Shown here: positions 56,714 to 64,000 of the stretch, piece by piece | How positions within the stretch are numbered: position 1 is the stretch's first letter | Layout: each line of letters begins with the position of its first letter | DNA from: Candidatus Ribeiella danica | Lineage (GTDB): Bacteria > Chloroflexota > Chloroflexia > Chloroflexales > Roseiflexaceae | NCBI GenBank assembly: GCA_016717335.1 | Contig: JADKFS010000019.1 | Location: 62,001-126,000 of the forward strand | Direction of reading: 5' to 3' | Length of the DNA: 64,000 nucleotides | Translations under genes and position numbers: made by a program | The notes under the pieces: model-generated | What the model was told of the DNA's origin: nothing | Database searches by the model: none | Seen by the model: only the letters and a program-made list of their open reading frames with translations

Positions 56714-56730
56714 TACCACGCGTTGCAAAC

Positions 56731-56782
56731 CCCCTGCCCCGCCCCGCCCGCGGGCGGGAGAGAGGGCAGGGGGTGAGGGAGA
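56731..56782. repeat. GC-rich arm repeat (family A, half copy)
   Basis: CCCCCTGCCCCGCCCCGCCC-GCGGGCGGGAGAGAGGGCAG followed by GGGGTGAGGGAG, one arm only, directly after the TlpA-like gene. Confidence 0.55.
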
Positions 56783-56840
56783 TAGAGCTTCAGAAAGTTA
56801 TTCACACACCGTCACATACGGGATAAGGCGGAGAAAACCC

Positions 56841-57713
56841 ATGGCCGAGCGCACGAGCGAAGAGATCCTAGAGATGGCCCGCGGAGAGATCGCCGCGCGC
56901 ACCACGCGCCAGGCCGAGCAGCGCGGGCTGCGCGAGCTGCCCTGGCGCTACGCCTTCATCGGGCTGGCGGGCGTGCTGCTGCTCGGGCTGCTGGCGTGGC
57001 CGGGCATGCCGCTGGAGTGGAAGATGTACGCGGTGGTCCACGGCGTCTGCGCGCAGGCGCACACCGTCGACATGGCCGGGCTGCGGCTGCCGCTGTGCGC
57101 GCGCAACACCGGCATCTACAGCGGGTTCCTGGTCACCGTGCTCTACCTGCTGGCGCTCGGTCGCGCCCGCGCCGCCAAGCTGCCGCCCTGGCCGATCACG
57201 ATCGGGCTGTTGCTGTTCGTCGCGATCATGGGCGTGGACGGCTTCAACTCGATGCTGGTCGACATGTTTCTGCCACACCTCTACACGCCCATGAATGAGC
57301 TGCGCACGCTCACCGGCATCGGCATGGGCGTGGCGATCGCCGTGCTGATGTTCCTGATCCTCAATATCTCGCTACGCCAGAACCCCGACACCGAGCAGCG
57401 CGTGATCGGCGGCTGGCTGGAGCTCGGCGGGGCGCTGCTGCTCAACCTGCTGGTGCTGGCGGCGATGTACGGCAACGTCGCGATCATGTTCTGGCCGATC
57501 GCGATCACGGCCTGGCTTGGGATCACGGGCGTGCTCTACGCTGTCAACGTGCTGCTGACAGCCCTGTTCATGGGCTACGAGGGTAAGGTCACGCGTATCG
57601 CCCAGCTCGCGCGCCCGGCGACCGTCGCGCTGCTGGTGACGCTGCTCGAGCTTGGCGCGCTCTCGGCGCTGCGCTTCTGGCTTGAGGCGCAGGGGATGCT
57701 GGTCATGGGGTAG
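56841..57713 (+). CDS. DUF2085 membrane protein
   Basis: A 290-residue membrane protein. The DUF2085 signature is present: VVHGVCAQAHTVDMAGLRLP followed by LCARNTGIYSGFLV, with the paired Cys, His and the CARNTGIY motif. About seven hydrophobic helices are seen (for example YAFIGLAGVLLLGLLAW, FLVTVLYLLALG, ITIGLLLFVAIMGVDGF, GMGVAIAVLMFLILNI). The conserved Cys and His could bind a metal, but no function is known for the family. The ATG at 56841 has a modest ribosome site (AGGCGGAG). Confidence 0.82.
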   Translation: MAERTSEEILEMARGEIAARTTRQAEQRGLRELPWRYAFIGLAGVLLLGLLAWPGMPLEWKMYAVVHGVCAQAHTVDMAGLRLPLCARNTGIYSGFLVTVLYLLALGRARAAKLPPWPITIGLLLFVAIMGVDGFNSMLVDMFLPHLYTPMNELRTLTGIGMGVAIAVLMFLILNISLRQNPDTEQRVIGGWLELGGALLLNLLVLAAMYGNVAIMFWPIAITAWLGITGVLYAVNVLLTALFMGYEGKVTRIAQLARPATVALLVTLLELGALSALRFWLEAQGMLVMG

Positions 57714-57737
57714 CGAGGGGGATGGATAGCTCTCCCC

Positions 57738-57866
57738 GTATACCCTCTCCTGCCAGGGGCGGAAATATATATGTGGCAACAGAATGCGGCCGCAAAGCGG
57801 CCGCATTCTGTTGCCAAAAGAACAACCCCCGCTCCCGCCGGGAGCGGGGGCAGGGGGTGAGGGCCA
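57738..57866. repeat. Paired-arm repeat with perfect 20-bp inner palindrome (family A)
   Basis: The arms are TACCCTCTCCTGCCAGGGGC... and CCCCCGCTCCCGCCGGGAGC.... The inner palindrome TGGCAACAGAATGCGGCCGC (57774-57793), AAA, GCGGCCGCATTCTGTTGCCA (57797-57816) is perfect. It lies between the convergent DUF2085 and Rrf2 genes and may end both transcripts. Confidence 0.8.
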
Positions 57867-57869
57867 ATC

Positions 57870-58310
57870 TCAGATATAATACATCACTTCGCCGACGCGT
57901 TGGGTCTTGCGCTGGCACAGGTCGTCGAGCGAGATGCCGCTCAGGTAGCGCTCCAGCACCCCGCGCGCGCCGACCCAGACCTCGCGGACCAGCTCGCGGT
58001 CGAGCGGCTCGACCGGCGCCGGCCCATCGCGACCGCCCTCGGCCGGGAGCAGCGGCCCCTCCAGCGCGGTCAGCGCGTCGAGCAGCGAGATCTGCGCCGG
58101 TGGGCGCGCCAGCCGGTGCCCGCCCTGCGGCCCGCGCACGCTCTCGATCAGCCCGGCCTTGCGCAGCACGATCAGGATCTGGTTGAGATAGTTCTCGTCG
58201 ATCCCCTGGCGCCTGTGGATGTCGTGGCTCTGGATCGGCCCCTCGCCGTAGCGCTGCGCCAGATCCAGCAAGGCCCGCAGCCCATATTCGCCTTTGCTTG
58301 AGATTCTCAT
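57870..58310 (-). CDS. Rrf2-family transcription regulator
   Basis: ATG 58310 (MRISSKGEYGLRALLDLAQ); 146 residues. The winged helix is IHRRQGIDENYLNQILIVLRK followed by AGLIESVRGPQGGHRLARP, the classical Rrf2 signature (YLEQIL..L.KAGLV.S.RG..GGY.L). The three cysteines that bind the Fe-S cluster in IscR are missing; the single Cys is near the C-terminus (DDLCQRK). It may therefore sense something other than Fe-S status, like the cysteine-poor CymR type. No metabolic gene is clearly linked. A response regulator lies upstream on the same strand. Confidence 0.9.
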   Translation of the reverse strand: MRISSKGEYGLRALLDLAQRYGEGPIQSHDIHRRQGIDENYLNQILIVLRKAGLIESVRGPQGGHRLARPPAQISLLDALTALEGPLLPAEGGRDGPAPVEPLDRELVREVWVGARGVLERYLSGISLDDLCQRKTQRVGEVMYYI

Positions 58311-58400
58311 GCTGTCGATCACACGGTAGAGGTCGCGGTGTCGGATCGGAGGCTGCGCCCACGACCAACAGGCTGCGGCCTGATGCTTGAACGCTGGGGC

Positions 58401-58781
58401 TTACCCTACGCTGCGGGCCATGCCATCGCCGAGATGCCGCACGACCGCATCCTGCAGCACATCCAGGTCGACCGGCTTGACCAGGAACGTGGCGAAGTCT
58501 CGCGTGATGATGTGGCGGGCCTCGTCCTCGTCCAGCCCGCTGATGCCGATCGCTGGGATGGCCGCGCAGCCGGGCAGCGCGCGCAGCGCCCGCAGCGCGT
58601 CGGGGCCGTCCAGATCGGGCAGGTGCATGTCGATCATAAACAGGCCGGGCCGCGCGCCGCGCGCGAGCACCAGTGCCTCGTCGGCTCGCCCGGCGATGCC
58701 CACACGGTACCCGAGGTCGCCCAGGAAGCGGGCGATTAGCTGCTGCATAAGCGGATTATCGTCCACCAGCAGGATGTCCAC
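58401..58781 (-). CDS. Single-domain response regulator
   Basis: A 126-residue receiver domain without output. ILLVDDNPLMQQLIARFLGD has the acidic pair, GLFMIDMHLPDLDG the phospho-Asp, IPAIGISGLDE the switch residue region and FLVKPVDLDVL the conserved Lys. It could relay phosphate from a hybrid kinase elsewhere. It lies between the Rrf2 gene and the glutamate dehydrogenase gene, all leftward, with gaps of about 90 and 116 bases. Confidence 0.9.
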   Translation of the reverse strand: MDILLVDDNPLMQQLIARFLGDLGYRVGIAGRADEALVLARGARPGLFMIDMHLPDLDGPDALRALRALPGCAAIPAIGISGLDEDEARHIITRDFATFLVKPVDLDVLQDAVVRHLGDGMARSVG

Positions 58782-58897
58782 ATCACCCTCCTTGCCCTAG
58801 CCGACCGACACAGACGACGGGAGCCCTGTCGTAAGCCATCATGTTGCGCTCGAGCGCTATTGTACCACTTGATCAGCCCATAGGCGAGCGCAGCAGG

Positions 58898-60163
58898 CTA
58901 CGGATAGATGCCGCGGGTGATGTTGGCGTCGGCGACGCGGCGGACCGCCACCAGGTAGGCGGCAGTGCGCATCGAGACGCGGCGCTCTTCGGCCAGGCTA
59001 CGCACCTGCTCGAACGAGCCGACCATGATCCGCTCGAGCTTGGCGTTCACGTCGAGCTCATCCCAGAAGAACGACTGCAGGCCCTGGACCCACTCGAAGT
59101 AGCTGACCGTCACGCCGCCCGCGTTCGCCAGGATGTCGGGGATCACGGTGATGCCGCGGTCCTCGAGCATCGCGTCGGCCTCGGGGGTCGTCGGCCCGTT
59201 CGCGCCCTCGACGACCACCTTGGCGCGGATGCGCGGCGCGTTCAGGTCGGTGATCTGATTCTCAAGCGCGGCCGGGATCAGCACGTCGCAGGGCAGCTCC
59301 AGCAGCTCGGCGTTGCTGATCTGCTCCAGGCCGGGCGCCTGGTAGCCCTCCAGCAGCCGGCGCGGGTGCTTCGCCGTGTACTGGCGCATAGCCGGGATGT
59401 CGAGGCCGCCGCGCCGGACGTAGCCGCCGGTCGCGTCGCTGACGGCGATCACCCGGCAGCCCATCGCGTGCAGCAGCTCGGCCGCCACCCCGCCCACATT
59501 GCCGAACCCCTGCACGACCACGCTCAGCTGGTTGACGCTGTAGCCGTGGACGCGCGCCCACTCGCGCACCATCAGGCTCACGCCGCGGCCGGTCGCATCG
59601 CTGCGCCCGAGCGAGCCGCCGACCTGCACGGGCTTGCCGGTGATCACGGCGTTGACGGTGTGGCCCTGGTGCATCGAGACGGTGTCCATGATCCAGGCCA
59701 TAATCTGGGGGGTGGTGTTGACGTCCGGCGCGGGGATGTCCTTATCCGGGCCGATCAAGACGCTGATCTCGGTGGCGAAGCGACGGCTCAGCCGCTCGAG
59801 CTCGGCGAGCGAGAGCCCGGCCGGGTCGACCACCACGCCGCCCTTCGCGCCGCCGTAGGGGATATTCACCAGGGCGCACTTCCAGGTCATCCACATCGCC
59901 AGCGCGCGCACCTCGTCGATATCGACCTGCGGGTGATAGCGGATGCCGCCCTTGACCGGCCCGCGGCCGAGGTTATGCTGCACACGATAGCCGGTATAGA
60001 CTTTCGTCGTGCCGTTGTCTAGCTTGACCGGGAAGTTGACGGTGAGCTCGCGCTGGGGCACGCGCAGGATCTCGCGGATGTCCTGGGGCAGGTCGAGCAG
60101 CTCGGCTGCGCTGTCGAACTGCTGCTGCGCGATGTGGAAGGGGTTGTTACGCTCGGACGTCAT
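58898..60163 (-). CDS. gdhA: Glutamate dehydrogenase (Glu/Leu/Phe/Val family)
   Basis: ATG 60163 has AGGAGGCG upstream; 421 residues. GYRVQHNLGRGPVKGGIRYH with the substrate-binding Lys, and VNIPYGGAKGGVVVDP with the catalytic Lys, are the family signature. PAPDVNTTPQIMAWIMD follows, then the Rossmann motif VVQGFGNVGGVAAELLH, and VVEGANGPTTPEADAML and ANAGGVTVSYFEW. The length and sequence fit hexameric NAD(P)-dependent glutamate dehydrogenase of thermophile-like type. It interconverts glutamate and 2-oxoglutarate plus ammonia. The open frame extends upstream to 60283 but lacks a ribosome site there. Confidence 0.95.
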   Translation of the reverse strand: MTSERNNPFHIAQQQFDSAAELLDLPQDIREILRVPQRELTVNFPVKLDNGTTKVYTGYRVQHNLGRGPVKGGIRYHPQVDIDEVRALAMWMTWKCALVNIPYGGAKGGVVVDPAGLSLAELERLSRRFATEISVLIGPDKDIPAPDVNTTPQIMAWIMDTVSMHQGHTVNAVITGKPVQVGGSLGRSDATGRGVSLMVREWARVHGYSVNQLSVVVQGFGNVGGVAAELLHAMGCRVIAVSDATGGYVRRGGLDIPAMRQYTAKHPRRLLEGYQAPGLEQISNAELLELPCDVLIPAALENQITDLNAPRIRAKVVVEGANGPTTPEADAMLEDRGITVIPDILANAGGVTVSYFEWVQGLQSFFWDELDVNAKLERIMVGSFEQVRSLAEERRVSMRTAAYLVAVRRVADANITRGIYP

Positions 60164-60269
60164 TGTCTTCGCCTCCTGTTGTTTGTTGTTGGTCTCGATA
60201 GGGCTGGCCGGCCGACAGCCAGGGCCATTGTACAGTATCACAGTTTTTGTACCTGCGCAACGCTTTTGT

Positions 60270-60555
60270 TTCGGGCGCTGCACCCCCGGCCCCCGCCTGA
60301 GCCCGTTCCGGCAGCGATTCGATTCTTCCGGGGCGCTGCGCCCCCGGCCCCCGCTCGGGGGAACCGGCGAGGGTTCGCCCGGCCCCCTCCGGCAAATGAT
60401 GCCGTCTCAGCTCCACGGTTCGTGGCGCATGCCTTGTACCACTCCGATCGGATGTGTTGTCTTCCACCGCGCGTGGATGCCGCTAGGCATGCGTGGCCGG
60501 GTTTGCCACTGAGGCGGCATCCTTTGCAGGGGTGTGGGGGGCGCGCAGCGCCCGC
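60270..60555. repeat. Nested inverted repeat (family B)
   Basis: This copy shows the fold best. CCTCCGGCAAATGATGCCGT followed by CTCAG (60387-60411) pairs, with a few mismatches, with CTGAGGCGGCATCCTTTGCA followed by GGGG (about 60509-60532). Inside, CGTGGCGCATGCCT (about 60420-60433) pairs with AGGCATGCGTGGCC (about 60485-60498). It is preceded by two GGGGCGCTGC-type GC palindromes. It lies between the glutamate dehydrogenase start and the end of the acetyltransferase gene. Confidence 0.75.
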
Positions 60556-61205
60556 TACAGCTCCTTACGCATAAAGACCCACCTGGCCTGGTGCAGCACC
60601 CAGCCGGCCAACATCGACCGGCGGACGCGGCGCTCGGCAAAGCCGACGCGCTGGTACAGCCGCCGCGCGCCCTGGTTGGAGGCGCTGACGTAGAGCGCCA
60701 GGTAGCGCTTGCGGCGCACCCGCGCCTCCTCCTCGACACGCTCGAGCAAAGCGCGGGCCACGCCGCGCCGCCGGTAGGCCGCCAGCACGGCGACATCGGT
60801 GATGTACCCCTCCGCGCGGTCGATCTGGTGGTCGAGCAGCGAGAGCGCGAAGATCGAGCGGATGGCGCCCCAGACCCCCAGCACCTGGTGGAACGCGATC
60901 TCGGCCGCGCCGCTCGTGTCGCCGCCCATCTCCCACGTCCGCAGCGTGATCGTCCCGATCACCTGGTCGTCGGCGGAGGCCACCAGCATGCCGCGCAGCG
61001 CCGAGGCGCCCTGTCGCCGCCAGGCCTCGGCCATCGCCTCGACGCCGCGCGCCGCGCCGTTGGCGCCAAAGGCCGCGCCGAACTTGTCGGCGAACGCCTC
61101 GCGATGCAGGCCCAGGATCGGGTAGATGTCGCTCATCTGCGCAGGGCGGATGTCGATCTGGAGCGGCTCAATGGTTTCGGAGGTGGTGACGAGCATCGTT
61201 GTCAT
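60555..61205 (-). CDS. GNAT-family N-acetyltransferase
   Basis: A 216-residue protein. The acetyl-CoA pyrophosphate-binding motif is YITDVAVLAAYRRRGVARALLERV (R-R-x-G-V-A), preceded by the beta-4 strand region and followed by LALYVSASNQGARRLYQRVGF, a typical GNAT motif B. MLVASADDQVIGTITLRTWE is beta-2/beta-3. The N-terminal 15 residues are poorly defined and a later ATG could be used. The acceptor amine is unknown; RimI-like or small-molecule acetylation are both possible. The last codons touch the family B repeat. Confidence 0.85.
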   Translation of the reverse strand: MTTMLVTTSETIEPLQIDIRPAQMSDIYPILGLHREAFADKFGAAFGANGAARGVEAMAEAWRRQGASALRGMLVASADDQVIGTITLRTWEMGGDTSGAAEIAFHQVLGVWGAIRSIFALSLLDHQIDRAEGYITDVAVLAAYRRRGVARALLERVEEEARVRRKRYLALYVSASNQGARRLYQRVGFAERRVRRSMLAGWVLHQARWVFMRKEL

Positions 61206-61369
61206 ATGCGTCGCAAGCGGCCGGGGGCGCCGATCGCGCGGAAGATAGCTGGTTCGGTGGTCCGCCAGCTCTGTGGGGCTACGCGATGAGAATGGCGAAT
61301 ACGCCCCATTCTAACACCCGCGGGCATGGGGCGTCAACCAAGCTGAGGGCCGACGTTACACGAGCCCTG
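61206..61369. other. Gene-free stretch
   Basis: A divergent intergenic region between the acetyltransferase and the membrane protein gene. CGCCCCAT (about 61302) and ATGGGGCG (about 61326) form an inverted pair around ACCCGCGGGC. Nothing else is seen. Confidence 0.4.
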
Positions 61370-61398
61370 TTGACATTCGCGGCGCCACCGGCTAGAAT
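61370..61398 (+). promoter_or_regulatory. Promoter of the membrane-protein pair
   Basis: TTGACA (61370-61375) and TAGAAT (61393-61398) have a 17-base spacer. The start codon GTG 61437 follows with GAGGAG upstream. Confidence 0.75.
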
Positions 61399-61436
61399 CT
61401 CCCGACTACTTGGCGCATATCGAGGAGATTGAGACG

Positions 61437-62294
61437 GTGATCCCCAAGGCCCCGCCCCGCTACGACCGGATCGTCTCGCTGGTGCTGCTGGTGCTGATCG
61501 GCCTGGCGGTTGTCTTTCTGATCGACATCAACCCGAACATTCTGCGCGCGCGCCTCGGCGGCGACCTGCCGGTGATCACGCTGTCGTGGGTGCTGGTGGC
61601 GTCACTGGTCGTCATCACCGTCACCGGCGCCGACCTGTTCATCCGCAGCCACCCGCAGATGCAGACCCGCAGCCTGCCGACGATCAACCTTGGCCTGGTG
61701 CGGGTCGAGATCGCGCCGGGCTTCTGGATCCTGCCGGCGTTCTCGATCGTCGCGCCGTTCGCGTTCTTCCGGCTGTTCAGCCCGATGCTCCAGATGACCG
61801 CGGCGATCATCGCGCTGGCCGCCACCGGGGGGCTGCTGCTGGGCGCGCTGATCTGCCAGCACTACGCGCTCGACCGGCGCGTCGAGACCCGCCACGCCGC
61901 GCGCCTCGGGCTGCAGACGATCACGCTGCTGCTGGCGTTCAGCATCTTCAGCGCGACCTACTACGCGCGGCTGCGGTTCCTGTACTCCGGCGCGCTGATC
62001 GGCGCCACCGGGGCGCTGCTGGCCTACGCGCTGCTGCAGTGGACGGCGCCGCGCCACGGGCTGCTGATCCTGTCCGGGCTGGTCGGCCTGACTCTGGCCG
62101 AGGCGACCTGGGCGCTGAACTACTGGGCCGCGTCGTTCCTACTGGGCGGCGCGCTGCTGCTGGTGATCTTCTATGTCGCGATCGGGCTGCTCCAGAATCA
62201 CCTGGAGGGCACGCTCTCGCGGCGGATCTTCTGGGAGTACGGCCTGCTGGGCGGCGGCCTGCTGGCGGCGGTTGTGTTTGCGACGTTTCGCTGA
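61437..62294 (+). CDS. Polytopic membrane protein of unknown function
   Basis: GTG 61437 is preferred since GAGGAG lies 9 bases upstream; TTG 61410 would add nine residues. 285 residues with about eight hydrophobic helices (for example IVSLVLLVLIGLAVVFLIDI, LSWVLVASLVVITVTGADLF, MTAAIIALAATGGLLLGALI, LLAYALLQWT, LLLVIFYVAIGLLQ). I do not recognise catalytic motifs. It resembles membrane proteins often annotated only as hypothetical in Chloroflexota. A putative YhfC-type membrane protein gene follows after 37 bases on the same strand, so the two are probably co-transcribed. Confidence 0.75.
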   Translation: MIPKAPPRYDRIVSLVLLVLIGLAVVFLIDINPNILRARLGGDLPVITLSWVLVASLVVITVTGADLFIRSHPQMQTRSLPTINLGLVRVEIAPGFWILPAFSIVAPFAFFRLFSPMLQMTAAIIALAATGGLLLGALICQHYALDRRVETRHAARLGLQTITLLLAFSIFSATYYARLRFLYSGALIGATGALLAYALLQWTAPRHGLLILSGLVGLTLAEATWALNYWAASFLLGGALLLVIFYVAIGLLQNHLEGTLSRRIFWEYGLLGGGLLAAVVFATFR

Positions 62295-62302
62295 TCGCCA
62301 AA

Positions 62303-62326
62303 ACGTTCCAACGCTCTAGCGTTCCA
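62303..62326. repeat. 8-bp tandem tract between membrane-protein genes
   Basis: CGTTCCAA, CGCTCTAG, CGTTCCAA. The words are those of the tract at 45760-45799, although the two sites are 16.5 kb apart. Confidence 0.65.
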
Positions 62327-62331
62327 ACATT

Positions 62332-63198
62332 ATGAACTCAACTTTTCAGCTGAGCACCGGCCGGATCGCGGCGACGATCGCGGCGGCGCTGATCGAGATC
62401 CTGCTCCCGCTCGCGCTGGCGCTGCTCGTGCGCCGTCGGCTGGGCGTCGGCTGGCGCTACTTCGCCTACGGCGCGCTGATCTTCCTGCTGTTCCAGCTGG
62501 TCACCCGCGTGCCGCTGGTCCAGCTGATCCAATCCCAGATCGCGCCGGCGCTCCAGGCGTCGCGTACGCTGCTGGTGGCCTGGATCGCGGTCCTGTCGCT
62601 GACCGCCGGCCTGGCCGAGGAGATCGGCCGCTACGTCGGCTACCGCTGGCTGATGCGGCGCGAGGAGAAGACCTGGCCGAAGGCGATCATGTACGGCGTG
62701 GGGCACGGCGGCCTGGAGTCGATGCTGCTGGTCGGCGGGCTGGTGCTGCTGGGGCTGATCAACCTGCTGGCGCTCTCGGCCACGAACGTCGACGCGCTGC
62801 CGATCTCGCCCGAGCAGCGCGCCCAGCTGCTCCAGCAGATCGCGGCCGTTCGCGCGCAGCCGGATTGGCTGCCGCTGGTGGGCGCGTGGGAGCGGGTCTG
62901 GTCGATCGCGTTCCACGTCGCGATGTCGGTGGTCGTGCTGCAGGTGTTCCGCCGCGGCAGCATGCGCTGGCTGTACCTGGCGATCGCCGCGCACGCGCTG
63001 GTGGATTTCGTGGCGACCGGGGTGCCGGTGCTGCTGGGGCTGCGCGGCACCACGGCGCTGCTGGTGCCCGAGGCGACCATCACGGTCGTCGGCATGCTGG
63101 GGCTGTGGCTGATCTGGCGGCTGCGCGATCGGCCGGGCGCGACCGAGTCCGCGTCCGCCGCCGATCAGCCGGGTGGAGCGCCTGGCGCTGCCGGCTGA
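62332..63198 (+). CDS. YhfC-family putative intramembrane metalloprotease
   Basis: A 288-residue membrane protein. The motifs of the YhfC family (PF10086, related to CAAX-type proteases) are visible: LTAGLAEEIGRYVGYRWLM (Glu-Glu), YGVGHGGLESMLLV (His and Glu), WSIAFHVAMSVVVLQ (His) and AIAAHALVDFVATG (His, Asp). These polar residues within membrane helices form a likely metal site. It ends with a Pro/Ala-rich tail. The substrate is unknown. It is the second gene after the 61370 promoter. Confidence 0.8.
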   Translation: MNSTFQLSTGRIAATIAAALIEILLPLALALLVRRRLGVGWRYFAYGALIFLLFQLVTRVPLVQLIQSQIAPALQASRTLLVAWIAVLSLTAGLAEEIGRYVGYRWLMRREEKTWPKAIMYGVGHGGLESMLLVGGLVLLGLINLLALSATNVDALPISPEQRAQLLQQIAAVRAQPDWLPLVGAWERVWSIAFHVAMSVVVLQVFRRGSMRWLYLAIAAHALVDFVATGVPVLLGLRGTTALLVPEATITVVGMLGLWLIWRLRDRPGATESASAADQPGGAPGAAG

Positions 63199-63218
63199 TC
63201 GGCTCCTCTCCGCGCGAT

Positions 63219-63557
63219 CTACACCTGCCTGGCGTGCTCGCGCACGACCAGGATCTCGACCGGCGTCGACATGTCGATCGAGCGCACGGTGAAGCGCAGC
63301 ACAACCCCATCTTCGTCGGGCTGCTCCTCGACGTCGAGCTGGTTCCACTCGAAGAACGTGAACGGCGGGTAGCTCTCGCTCTGCTTCGTCACGATCGCGC
63401 CGTGCTGCTCGGTCTCGGCGACCCAGCGCACGCGCGTCTTGAACAGCGAGGGCAGCGGCAGCGCCTCGGCGCCGGAGCGAATGTGGAAGATCAGGTCGCC
63501 CTCTGGCAGCAGCCCCTGCTCGATCAGCTCGTGGACATTCTCTTTTGTAACACGCAT
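63219..63557 (-). CDS. Hypothetical small protein
   Basis: A 112-residue soluble protein: MRVTKENVHELIEQGLLPEG, then beta-rich sequence (RVRWVAETEQHGAIVTKQSE, FTFFEWNQLDVEEQPDEDG) and VVLRFTVRSIDMSTPVEILV. The ribosome site GGAGGTCATTGGT precedes ATG 63557. I do not recognise a family. It is convergent with the YhfC gene. Confidence 0.6.
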   Translation of the reverse strand: MRVTKENVHELIEQGLLPEGDLIFHIRSGAEALPLPSLFKTRVRWVAETEQHGAIVTKQSESYPPFTFFEWNQLDVEEQPDEDGVVLRFTVRSIDMSTPVEILVVREHARQV

Positions 63558-63726
63558 ACCAATGACCTCCGTGGGCGTTCAGCGAAGCAGGCGCGCACGG
63601 CATACGGGATGCGGCGGTCGCCGGCCTGCGGGGTAGACACAGTCTGTGTAGCACGGACGGTGCCATTGCCGGCCAGGCTGGCGTGCTACCAAGCGTCGCA
63701 GGATATGACAAAGTGATTACAACGCA

Positions 63727-63760
63727 GAAAGGGCCGCCAGCATGAGCTGGCCGCCCTTTC
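63727..63760. terminator. Hairpin downstream of the CoxM-like gene
   Basis: GAAAGGGCCGCCAGC (63727-63741) and GCTGGCCGCCCTTTC (63746-63760) form a 15-bp stem with one mismatch, loop ATGA. Read on the minus strand the stem ends in CCCTTTC, giving a short T-run. It lies 32 bases after the stop of the CoxM-like gene. Confidence 0.65.
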
Positions 63761-63791
63761 CGCTTCTTCGGCCGTTCCGCCGTTCTTGATT

Positions 63792-64000
63792 CTACCCGCG
63801 CGCCCGCCCGATCGCGCGGTCGAGCGCCCGCTTGGTGTAGACCTTGACCATCGCGCGGCGGTACTCGTCGGAGGCATGGATGTCGCCGAGATAGTCCATG
63901 CTCTCGCCCGACTGCGCGGCCGCCGCATCGATCGCCGCGGCCGAGCCGTCGCTGCCGACCAGCGCGGTCTCGGCGGCCGGCTGGCGCTCGGCCTTCGGGC
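63792..64000 (-). CDS. CoxM-like FAD-binding subunit of a molybdenum hydroxylase, C-terminal part
   Basis: The last 69 codons before TAG 63794-63792, open to the right edge. The sequence ends AAAIDAAAAQSGESMDYLGD, IHASDEYRRAMVKVYTKRAL. 'D.HAS.EYRR.....T.RAL' is the C-terminal hallmark of the medium (FAD-binding) subunit of CO dehydrogenase/xanthine-oxidase-type hydroxylases. In these enzymes it passes electrons from Fe-S centres to an acceptor. Only the tail is in the window, so the substrate class cannot be given. A terminator-like hairpin follows, marking it as the last gene of its operon. Confidence 0.75.
   Translation of the reverse strand, partial: PKAERQPAAETALVGSDGSAAAIDAAAAQSGESMDYLGDIHASDEYRRAMVKVYTKRALDRAIGRARG

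Noticed and set aside
57875..57884. TATAAT-like box on the plus strand
   Set aside because: It lies in the last codons of the leftward Rrf2 gene, with no rightward gene following.

Overview
The window is a piece of a very GC-rich bacterial chromosome, most probably a filamentous member of the Chloroflexota (Chloroflexia, Roseiflexus/Kouleothrix-like). This is inferred from gene content (MalT-type LuxR fragment with the YWVAYRR/GR/LTQQQL pattern, TolB-like propeller lipoproteins, GT39-type membrane proteins, an RsbU-type phosphatase, PPOX and DUF2085 proteins, a CoxM-like subunit) and from dense intergenic palindromes. No rRNA is present. One tRNA (Cys, GCA) is seen.

Region 1 (1-4569) is a graveyard of mobile DNA: the start of a LuxR/MalT-type regulator cut by the window edge, a decayed IS21-family element (istA and istB with several frameshifts), the tail of a tyrosine recombinase, and an IS91-family HUH transposase overlapping it. 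Region 2 (4570-14217) is an AT-richer defence island, all on the minus strand: Xre regulator, small unknown protein, ParB-like protein coupled to a PD-(D/E)XK-like nuclease, then a tight operon of DNA cytosine methyltransferase, MutL/MORC-like GHKL ATPase, Z1-domain helicase-like ATPase and a DUF4420 nuclease. The core resembles the GHKL/Z1 restriction systems described from comparative genomics and the Mza defence system. The DUF4420 gene carries an in-frame TGA. The island is bounded on the right by a small membrane protein, an IS110-family element with a structured 5' region (candidate bridge RNA) and a frameshifted serine recombinase remnant.

Region 3 (16.7-64 kb) is ordinary chromosome. 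It holds a peroxiredoxin-like protein, a fatty acid desaturase with a structured leader, two gamma-glutamyl-GABA hydrolase-like amidotransferases, a YtkA-cytochrome c-TolB fusion, a PP2C phosphatase, an SDR, a membrane glycosidase-like protein, glucokinase and 6-phosphogluconate dehydrogenase, a lipid kinase, lysA, a B12-binding radical SAM protein, two GT39-type proteins, dcd, a Ser/Thr kinase, a histidine kinase/NarL pair, tyrS, thiol-redox proteins, an Rrf2 regulator, glutamate dehydrogenase, membrane proteins and the end of a CoxM-like gene.

The most notable regulatory find is the tyrS leader (54154-54338): a consensus promoter, a 19-residue leader peptide with three Tyr codons, and mutually exclusive antiterminator/terminator helices. 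This is a trp-style attenuator controlling tyrosyl-tRNA synthetase. The chromosome part also carries three repeat systems: (i) GC-rich paired-arm repeats enclosing a different perfect palindrome in each copy, (ii) a 200-350 bp nested inverted repeat in about five copies, and (iii) 7- or 8-bp tandem word tracts that lie between genes and also inside several reading frames.
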